Assembly: GCA_964461635.1 (NCBI GenBank)
Contig: CAYWVC010000044.1
Location: 1-11,580, forward strand
Source: RGIG3994 sp964461635
GTDB lineage: Bacteria > Bacillota > Clostridia > Oscillospirales > CAG-272
Direction of reading: 5' to 3'
DNA length: 11,580 nucleotides
The translations under genes and the position numbers were made by a program. The stretch's first letter is position 1. Each line of letters opens with the position of its first letter. Of the stretch, positions 7,224-11,580 are shown piece after piece. The notes beneath the pieces were generated by a model. The model ran no database searches and was not told the origin of the DNA. It saw only the letters and a list, made by a program, of their open reading frames with translations.

Positions 7224-7252
7224 TTGACAAGAGGGGATACGGGGTGTATAAT
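7224..7252 (+). promoter_or_regulatory. Perfect consensus sigma-A promoter of the TetR operon
   Basis: TTGACA (7224-7229), a 17-base spacer and TATAAT (7247-7252): both hexamers and the spacing match consensus exactly. A promoter this strong in front of a regulator is expected to be held down by repression. Two palindromes start one base after the -10 element. The -35 elements of this and the divergent MarR promoter are about 71 bases apart. Confidence 0.92.
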
Positions 7253-7280
7253 ATAACGCACGTTATATAACGACCGTTAT
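7253..7280 (+). promoter_or_regulatory. Twin abutting TetR operators
   Basis: Two 14-bp palindromes of form ATAACG-NN-CGTTAT lie head to tail with no gap: 7253-7266 (centre CA) and 7267-7280 (centre AC). All six base pairs of each arm are perfect. They cover the predicted transcription start (near 7259) and end 16 bases before the TetR start codon. This is a strong sign of autoregulation by the TetR protein encoded next; that link is inferred from position. Confidence 0.82.
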
Positions 7281-7296
7281 TGAAAGGGGCGTACAT

Positions 7297-7881
7297 ATGC
7301 CGCCAAAACCGAAATATACGAGGGAACAGCTTGTATCCGCCGCATTGAAAATAGTGGAGGAGCAGGGAATGCAGTCATTGACCGCCAAGGAGCTGGGGCG
7401 GGAGCTTAACACATCCACGTCTCCGATCTTCACGGTGTTCGACTCTATGGGGGAGGTCCAGAACGAGGTCAAGTCCGCCGCTATGAGGCTTTTTGAATCT
7501 TACGCACACAAAACGGGCGAGAATATGCCGATATTCAAGCAGGTGGGTATGCAAATGATTATCTTTGCCAAGGAAAAGCCTCGGCTTTATCAGCTTGTTT
7601 TTATGTCTCAAAACAACGACGTAAAATCATTTGAGGACATTTATTCCCATCTCGGCACCGTTGCCGATGAATGCCTGATTACAGTTCAGCGGGATTACGG
7701 CTTATCTGCCGAGAATGCTAAAATTCTGTTTGAGCATTCTTGGATACACACCTACGGTATCGCAACGCTCTGCGCCACGGGAGCGTGCGATTTTACGCAG
7801 GAAGAGATATCCGGGATGCTGACGCAGGATTTTACGGCAATGATGACGTTATTGAAAGGTAAGAAAAGCAATGAGCGATAA
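7297..7881 (+). CDS. TetR-family transcriptional regulator
   Basis: A 194-residue protein of normal TetR length. The N-terminal helices (YTREQLVSAALKIVEEQG, residues 7-24) lead into the helix-turn-helix LTAKELGRELNTSTSPIFTVF (28-48), followed by the family's typical Asp/Ser-rich helix 4 start. The C-terminal two thirds is a variable ligand-binding and dimer domain. The stretch FAKEKPRLYQLVFM is common in Clostridial TetR proteins. GAAAGGGG lies 7 bases before ATG 7297. The gene sits directly behind a perfect promoter and two abutting palindromes, so autorepression is likely. It probably shares a transcript with the DUF3795 gene 43 bases downstream. The inducing ligand is unknown. Confidence 0.92.
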   Translation: MPPKPKYTREQLVSAALKIVEEQGMQSLTAKELGRELNTSTSPIFTVFDSMGEVQNEVKSAAMRLFESYAHKTGENMPIFKQVGMQMIIFAKEKPRLYQLVFMSQNNDVKSFEDIYSHLGTVADECLITVQRDYGLSAENAKILFEHSWIHTYGIATLCATGACDFTQEEISGMLTQDFTAMMTLLKGKKSNER

Positions 7882-7924
7882 CGTGCAAGAGCTAAACGAA
7901 ATATTATAAAGGAGTTGACATAAA

Positions 7925-8368
7925 ATGAAGCAATCTATCTGTGGCGCAAACTGCGCCGAGTGTCCGTCGAAAGAAGCTTGCCCCGGCTGTGCGGAAACCA
8001 ACGGCTGTCCCTTCGGCAAGCAATGCTACGTGGCAAAGTACATATTGACCGGTGGGATGGAGAACTACCGGACATTTAAGCAGGGCTTGACATACGAGAT
8101 CAACGCCTTACACGTTGACGGAATGGAAACGGTCACCGAGCTGTATCCGCTTGTCGGTAGCTTTGTCAACCTTGAGTATCCGGTTCCCGGAGGTACTGTC
8201 AAGCTTTTGAAGGATGACGAGGTGTATCTCGGTGCACAGGTCAAAAATCTCTTTGACGACAGCGGAAAGACCTGCTTTGGAGTGATCGCTCGGGAAAACT
8301 TTATTATCGTCTGTACCTACGGCGAAAACTGCGCCGATCCGGAGTTGATCTTGTACAAACATCGATAA
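7925..8368 (+). CDS. Cys-rich DUF3795-domain protein
   Basis: A 147-residue protein of unknown function. Seven cysteines crowd into the first 34 residues (positions 6, 10, 13, 19, 22, 28, 34) in the pattern C-x3-C-x2-C-x5-C-x2-C-x5-C-x5-C. This resembles the metal-binding or redox Cys cluster of DUF3795 proteins, which are common in Clostridia. The remainder (ELYPLVGSFVNLEYPVPGG, then a beta-rich tail ending ELILYKHR) appears conserved among relatives I recall. There is no signal peptide or membrane helix. AAAGGAG lies about 9 bases before ATG 7925. It follows the TetR gene by 43 bases without a terminator, so TetR probably controls it. Zinc or iron-sulfur binding is an inference from the cysteines. 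Confidence 0.82.
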   Translation: MKQSICGANCAECPSKEACPGCAETNGCPFGKQCYVAKYILTGGMENYRTFKQGLTYEINALHVDGMETVTELYPLVGSFVNLEYPVPGGTVKLLKDDEVYLGAQVKNLFDDSGKTCFGVIARENFIIVCTYGENCADPELILYKHR

Positions 8369-8423
8369 TCTGCCGAAGGGCTTGATTACGTACTGCCCGC
8401 AAATGGCGGATATTCCGGACTAT

Positions 8424-8429
8424 GGAGGT
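8424..8429 (+). promoter_or_regulatory. Shine-Dalgarno site that sets the start of the AT-rich gene
   Basis: GGAGGT lies 9 bases before GTG 8439. The earlier in-frame TTG (8382) and ATG (8403) have no well-spaced ribosome site: GAAGGG lies only 1 base before the TTG. Confidence 0.55.
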
Positions 8430-8438
8430 AAAATACCG

Positions 8439-9431
8439 GTGGGCTTTATCTCATTCAACTTAAGTTATTATAGGAACGAATTGCAAAGATTAGAATCTGA
8501 TACTGTAAGTCCGGAAGCGATCTATCGGGCGCAACAGCTTTTGAAAGTATTGGATGATCTGTTGGACGAAGGATATGCAGAATTAAACGAAACGCTGGAA
8601 AGATCATGCTATGGGGTGTCAAGACTACGAAGTTATTTGACAGCCAATCACGTTGAACCGTTTCCTATTTATCATAGAGAACCGGCAGAAGCGGATGTGA
8701 CATATGAACAGAATGAAATCGAACTGACAAGAGCGATTAATGAACTTATTGTGTGCGCAAAAGAAAGAAACCTCGAAAGTGACAATACATTTTTGATAGA
8801 GTTGATTCGTTTCTGTAAATGGGTAGGATATGAAGAAGATACGGCATATGTATTCCTGCTTCGTGATACATTGTTGCCGTACATCTATTATCAAAGTAAA
8901 GGTAGGACAAATATATATCCATGGTTGATGAGCAGAAAAGCATTGGCGATGCTTACGGGCAAAGAAGCTGTGGATAATGAGATCCGTGCTTCTATCATAA
9001 AGGCATTAGAACTTGACAAATGTGATACTTACGATGATTTTTGCAAAACTGTTTTGCAAGACATACGGATCACTCTTAAACAGTATCCGGAAATTGAAAG
9101 ATGTTTTTCCGGCTTGTTGAGTAGTATAAAAGAAACGCACATTGTTGTGGTCGAGTCCGGCTGTTCCGGAACATTTCCGATGTTGCTTAAGAGTTTAGAC
9201 GACCGGGTAGAGATGAGAATGTATACGACCTATCCATATTTGTTAAAAATTTATGGCAATAGGGTATACTCGCCAAAATACGAGGAGGTCCGATTGTTTG
9301 AAACCCTGTATTCGCAAGATATGTGCTTTCGGTTTTCTGATTTTAGAGATCATCATTTCTATGTCAGGAAGTGTCGTAACGAAGAGGTAAAGAAAATTTC
9401 CTGTGCAGAAGTAAAAACTATTTTGAAATAA
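8439..9431 (+). CDS. Unrecognised AT-rich protein of about 330 residues
   Basis: I do not recognise this gene with confidence. From GTG 8439 it encodes 330 residues; TTG 8382 would give 349. The protein is soluble and largely helical. From the GTG start, residues 1-200 contain a long acidic helical region and then a block with FLLRDTLLPYIYYQSKG followed by YPWLMSRKAL. The C-terminal third has HIVVVESGCSGTFPMLLKSLDDRVEMRMYTT in two short blocks around a Gly-Ser-Gly turn, then YVRKC near the end. The order 'LRD...Y...SRKAL' then 'ES-x-CSGT' loosely recalls HAD-like proteins with 'ARDG...SR' and 'DIGxSGT' motifs; this is weak. The reading frame stays open, with no in-frame start, back to 8349. 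Composition (37% and 32% GC in two counted lines) and AT-ending codons differ from its neighbours, suggesting separate origin. It follows the DUF3795 gene by 70 bases on the same strand. Confidence 0.75.
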   Translation: MGFISFNLSYYRNELQRLESDTVSPEAIYRAQQLLKVLDDLLDEGYAELNETLERSCYGVSRLRSYLTANHVEPFPIYHREPAEADVTYEQNEIELTRAINELIVCAKERNLESDNTFLIELIRFCKWVGYEEDTAYVFLLRDTLLPYIYYQSKGRTNIYPWLMSRKALAMLTGKEAVDNEIRASIIKALELDKCDTYDDFCKTVLQDIRITLKQYPEIERCFSGLLSSIKETHIVVVESGCSGTFPMLLKSLDDRVEMRMYTTYPYLLKIYGNRVYSPKYEEVRLFETLYSQDMCFRFSDFRDHHFYVRKCRNEEVKKISCAEVKTILK

Positions 9432-9458
9432 CAAGCACATAGAAGGATGTAAAGATAC

Positions 9459-9587
9459 ATGGTAGCAAGCAAAGAATACCCACAATTGATATTAGACCGG
9501 CTCTCCGGGCCGGAGAATATCACCCATCGGCAGATGATGGGCGAATATATCATCTACTACAAAGGAGATCTATATGAAAACACTTAA
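9459..9587 (+). pseudogene. Truncated TfoX N-terminal domain remnant
   Basis: A 42-codon frame begins at ATG 9459, with AAGGAT about 10 bases upstream. It starts MVASKEYPQLILDRLSG and continues to MMGEYIIYYKG, the well-known opening of TfoX_N-domain proteins in Firmicutes (typically about 100-115 residues, with a GGIYDxR segment next). Here homology stops after the YYKG segment, and the frame ends at TAA 9585-9587, overlapping the start of the next gene by 14 bases. The ribosome site of the next gene lies inside it. It looks like a deletion that joined the 5' end of a tfoX-like gene to the leader of its neighbour. It may still be translated as a short peptide. Family assignment is from recalled motif similarity. 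Confidence 0.68.
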
Positions 9588-10110
9588 AATCATTCAAACC
9601 CTTTCAAAAATAGGAAAAATCATGAGCAAGATCATTTACGTCTGCTGTATCGTGGGCATTTGCGGTTGTGCCGTCGGTATAATTGCAATGATTGTCGGAG
9701 CAGAAACGGTCAAGCTTGGCGGTATGACGCTGCACAGTATTCTTGAGACCGAAGCCGATGTCAGCGAGGGGACGGTATGGGCAGCTATCGCAGTGGGTAT
9801 GATCCTTTGTATCGGGGAGCTTTTTGTATCCCGTAAGGCATACCGCTATTTTACCAATGAATTGAACGCCGGTACTCCATTTACGGCAGACGGCTCAAAG
9901 GAGCTGTTGCATTTGGGTATATCCGTAATTTGGATTCCCATTGTGACGGCGGTTCTGGCGGAGATAGTGCAAGAGGTCATCGCTTATTTTATGGAGAATA
10001 CCCTGTGCGTTGAATTGAGCGGCTTTGACAGTATTTCAATGGGGGGAATGTTTATCATTATGTCGTTGCTGTGCAAATACGGTGCAGAGTCAAGCGAGAA
10101 GCACAAATAA
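9574..10110 (+). CDS. Four-helix membrane protein, DUF2975-like
   Basis: A 178-residue integral membrane protein. Hydrophobic segments lie at about residues 18-42, 68-86, 111-134 and 152-168, in the pattern of small DUF2975-type membrane proteins. The segment ELNAGTPFTADGSKELLHLGISVIWIPI, between helices 2 and 3, matches the conserved 'GTPFT...G..EL..LGI' feature of that group as I recall it. The N-terminus is amphipathic and basic (MKTLKIIQTLSKIGKIMSK), and the C-terminus is hydrophilic (AESSEKHK), probably cytosolic. AAAGGAG sits 7 bases before ATG 9574, inside the TfoX remnant. Function is unknown. It is the last gene before the terminator and may be part of the TetR operon, about 1.7 kb downstream of the regulator, though a closer promoter cannot be excluded. 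Confidence 0.78.
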   Translation: MKTLKIIQTLSKIGKIMSKIIYVCCIVGICGCAVGIIAMIVGAETVKLGGMTLHSILETEADVSEGTVWAAIAVGMILCIGELFVSRKAYRYFTNELNAGTPFTADGSKELLHLGISVIWIPIVTAVLAEIVQEVIAYFMENTLCVELSGFDSISMGGMFIIMSLLCKYGAESSEKHK

Positions 10111-10129
10111 TCGTTACAATTCAATAAAG

Positions 10130-10179
10130 AAACGGCAGACTTGATACCCTTCGGTAAAAAATCTGCCGTTTTGCTTTTT
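10130..10179. terminator. Terminator between convergent genes
   Basis: AAACGGCAGA (10130-10139) pairs perfectly with TCTGCCGTTT (10162-10171). The 22-base loop can form a small TACC-CTTC-GGTA helix. TTTTGCTTTTT follows on the plus strand. The minus-strand exit is T-rich too, so the yugP-type gene may also end here. An outer 8-base repeat, AATTCAAT (10118-10125) with ATTGAATT (10189-10196), encloses it. Confidence 0.85.
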
Positions 10180-10195
10180 GACTGTAAAATTGAAT

Positions 10196-10894
10196 TCACC
10201 TGCGGTTTCTGCCTCGGCCTCCGCCGAATATCATTATAAGTCGCAGAACAGACATCAGTGACACGAGCAGGGAGGCAACGTAGGTCATTGCCGCCGCGCT
10301 GAGGACACGCCTGACCTGCGGCTTTTCACCCTCGGATATTATACCGTATTCGGAGAGGGTGCCGAGGGCGCGTCTGCTGGCGTTGAATTCAACGGGCAAC
10401 GTAACGAGCTGAAAGACCGCAGTCATTGAATAGAGGACTATTCCCGCGATTATCAGCGGATCGTACAAAAGCAGGAAGCCGAGTATAAGAAGGATCGGTG
10501 ACAGACCGGCACCGAAATTGGTCATTGGGATTATGGCTGACCTTATCTTCATCGGAAAATAATTTTTTGCGTGTTGAATGGCGTGTCCGACCTCGTGAGC
10601 TGCTACCCCGACCGCGGCGACCGAGCACGAGCCGTATATCTTTTCGGAAAGCCTCACCGTGTTTGTGCGCGGATCGTAGTGATCGGTGAGGTCACCCGAT
10701 ACCCGCTCAACGGCAACGTCGTAAAGCCCGTTGGCGTTAAGTATACGCCTTGCCGCCTCCTCTGCCGTTATCCCACCGGCGGTTCTGACGGCGGAATATT
10801 TTGAGTAGGTAGTACGAAGCCTTATTTGTACTGCCAACGCAAGTATTACAGCAGGAAGAACGAGGACGACGTACCAATAATCTATCCAGAACAT
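10196..10894 (-). CDS. YugP-type membrane zinc metallopeptidase
   Basis: A 232-residue membrane protease, close to the size of Bacillus YugP (PF04298, Zn_peptidase_2). It has one N-terminal membrane segment (about residues 5-23), then a soluble stretch with HYDPRTNTVRLSE and the zinc motif AAHEVGHAIQHA. The HExxH histidines are 100 and 104 and the catalytic glutamate is 101. After it come two adjacent hydrophobic helices (GAGLSPILLILGFLLLY and the following one), the conserved LPVEFNASRRAL block that may supply the third zinc ligand, and a last helix near residues 200-220. The C-terminus is Gly/Arg-rich. ATG 10894 is chosen because it starts at the membrane helix; GGGGG about 7 bases upstream is a weak ribosome site. 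A longer reading to 10987 adds an unlikely tail. The substrate is unknown. It stands alone, convergent to the membrane protein gene. Confidence 0.92.
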   Translation of the reverse strand: MFWIDYWYVVLVLPAVILALAVQIRLRTTYSKYSAVRTAGGITAEEAARRILNANGLYDVAVERVSGDLTDHYDPRTNTVRLSEKIYGSCSVAAVGVAAHEVGHAIQHAKNYFPMKIRSAIIPMTNFGAGLSPILLILGFLLLYDPLIIAGIVLYSMTAVFQLVTLPVEFNASRRALGTLSEYGIISEGEKPQVRRVLSAAAMTYVASLLVSLMSVLRLIMIFGGGRGRNRR

Positions 10895-10986
10895 TGAAAA
10901 CCCCCAAAAGTACGTTTGTTTACAATTATTATTGCATTTTACGGTGAATAATAAAAGACGGTGGGGTAATAATTTTGTGAAGTTCA
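10895..10986. other. Divergent intergenic region upstream of the peptidase
   Basis: AT-rich DNA between the peptidase start and the rubrerythrin promoter. A weak minus-strand promoter can be drawn (TTATTA, 17 bases, TAATAA at about 10926-10954). A PerR/Fur-like 15-mer (10920-10934, 11 of 14 consensus positions) overlaps it. TGAAGTTCA (10978-10986) is a perfect 9-base palindrome just before the rubrerythrin -35. None of these is convincing alone. Confidence 0.3.
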
Positions 10987-11015
10987 TTGCTTTTCGGCTT
11001 GAAAACTGATAAAAT
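10987..11015 (+). promoter_or_regulatory. Probable rubrerythrin promoter with extended -10
   Basis: TTGCTT (10987-10992), a 17-base spacer and TAAAAT (11010-11015), preceded by TGA, which makes an extended -10. The start is expected near 11022, giving a leader of about 27 bases containing GGAGGA. Confidence 0.65.
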
Positions 11016-11048
11016 TAAATATGAAATCTATAGTGGAGGAACAGTAAT

Positions 11049-11580
11049 ATGGAACTTAAGGGCTCAAAAACCGAAAAAAATCTGTACGCCGCATTCGCGG
11101 GAGAGACGCAGGCAAGGAGCAAGTACGATTATTTTGCTTCGGTCGCCAAAAAGGAAGGATACGAGCAGATCGCGGCTATCTTCGCGGAGACTGCAAGTAA
11201 CGAGAAGGAGCACGCCAAGCTTTGGTTCAAGGCGCTTGGCGGGCTCGGCAATACCTCGGAGAACTTGAAATCGGCTGCCGACGGCGAGCATTACGAGTGG
11301 AGCGATATGTACGCTCAGTTTGCAAAGGACGCGGAGGAGGAGGGCTTTACCACCCTTGCGGCTCAGTTCCGCGCAGTTGCCAAGATAGAAAAATCTCACG
11401 AGGAAAGATATCTCAAGCTGCTTGACAACGTGGATATGCAGAAGGTGTTTGAAAAAAGCGAGGAGGTAATGTGGGTCTGCCGCAACTGCGGACATATCGT
11501 GATAGGGAAGAAGGCTCCCGCGATCTGCCCGGTCTGCGCTCATCCGCAGAGCTACTTTGAAATAAAGCCGGAGAATTATT
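11049..11580 (+). CDS. rbr: Rubrerythrin (diiron peroxidase), cut by window end
   Basis: 177 codons are present and the frame runs off the window. The last residues, YFEIKPENY, are the usual end of the family, and the next base is T, so only the stop codon is probably missing. The N-terminal four-helix diiron domain has E19 in the GETQARSKY helix, E52 and H55 in NEKEH, E80 with E83 in GEHYEW, E96/E97 in the helix before EGF, and E114 with H117 in IEKSH. The C-terminal rubredoxin-like domain binds one iron through C144, C147, C160 and C163 (CRNC and CPVC). It reduces hydrogen peroxide in the cytosol of anaerobes, taking electrons from NADH via rubredoxin or a flavoprotein. GGAGGA (11035-11040) lies 8 bases before ATG 11049. 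It has its own promoter and is divergent from the peptidase gene. Peroxide-responsive control is common for the family but not clear here. Confidence 0.96.
   Translation, partial: MELKGSKTEKNLYAAFAGETQARSKYDYFASVAKKEGYEQIAAIFAETASNEKEHAKLWFKALGGLGNTSENLKSAADGEHYEWSDMYAQFAKDAEEEGFTTLAAQFRAVAKIEKSHEERYLKLLDNVDMQKVFEKSEEVMWVCRNCGHIVIGKKAPAICPVCAHPQSYFEIKPENY

Noticed and set aside
7189..7259. Short frame of about 23 codons starting near 7189 in the MarR-TetR divergent region
   Set aside because: It runs through the TetR -35 and -10 elements and has no well-spaced ribosome site, so it is probably chance.
9496..9542. Small inverted repeats CCGGC/GCCGG and CCCATC/GATGGG
   Set aside because: They are short, lie inside the TfoX-like codons, have no T tract, and are probably coincidental.
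10895..10987. 31-residue N-terminal extension of the YugP-type peptidase
   Set aside because: Family members begin at the first membrane helix. The extension would cross AT-rich promoter-like DNA.
11064..11543. 159-residue open frame antisense to rubrerythrin
   Set aside because: It is the mirror of a clear rubrerythrin with all iron ligands; it has no ribosome site and no recognisable family.
1..11580. CRISPR array, insertion sequence, integrase or phage module
   Set aside because: No regularly spaced direct repeats, transposase or recombinase-like proteins, or terminal inverted repeats were seen. The tRNA at the edge shows no repeated 3' end within the window to suggest an integration site.

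Overview
The window reads as chromosomal DNA of a Firmicute of the class Clostridia. The reasons are strong Shine-Dalgarno sites on most genes, consensus sigma-A promoters, and a familiar gene set: a MarR-controlled heterodimeric ABC exporter, rubrerythrin, a YugP-type peptidase, a DUF3795 protein and a TfoX-like fragment. Base composition is about even over most of the window (one 60-base line inside the exporter counts 55% GC). It is clearly AT-richer across 8.45-9.43 kb (two lines count 37% and 32% GC). I cannot name genus or species.

Layout. (1) 1-113: tRNA-Val(CAC) with encoded CCA and its own terminator. (2) 166-1545, plus strand: a stand-alone FAD-dependent oxidoreductase, ending at a long hairpin (1556-1603) that can stop transcription from both sides. 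(3) 7152 down to 1556, minus strand: a probable operon of five genes. It starts at a strong promoter (-35 7147-7152, -10 7124-7129) followed by a near-perfect 21-bp palindrome, the likely MarR operator. The order is MarR regulator, ABC exporter subunit with a degenerate ATPase site, ABC exporter subunit with an intact catalytic glutamate, meso-diaminopimelate dehydrogenase (ddh) and a small membrane protein. (4) 7224-10179, plus strand: a perfect consensus promoter with two abutting 14-bp palindromes drives a TetR regulator. Behind it lie a Cys-rich DUF3795 protein, an AT-rich protein I do not recognise, a truncated TfoX N-terminal remnant and a four-helix membrane protein, then a terminator. 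(5) 10196-10894, minus strand: YugP-type membrane zinc metallopeptidase. (6) 11049-11580, plus strand: rubrerythrin, complete to its usual last residue but cut by the window end before its stop codon.

How the genes may work together. The MarR and TetR genes are divergent, each with a strong promoter and a nearby palindrome, so each probably represses its own operon. The minus operon pairs a drug or lipid exporter with an enzyme that makes the cell-wall and lysine precursor meso-DAP. An inverted repeat masks the ddh Shine-Dalgarno site and suggests separate translational control. There is no sign of an insertion sequence, integrase, CRISPR array or phage genes. The best candidates for something new are the unrecognised AT-rich gene, the ddh leader hairpin and the twin TetR operators. 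No gap between genes exceeds 300 bases.
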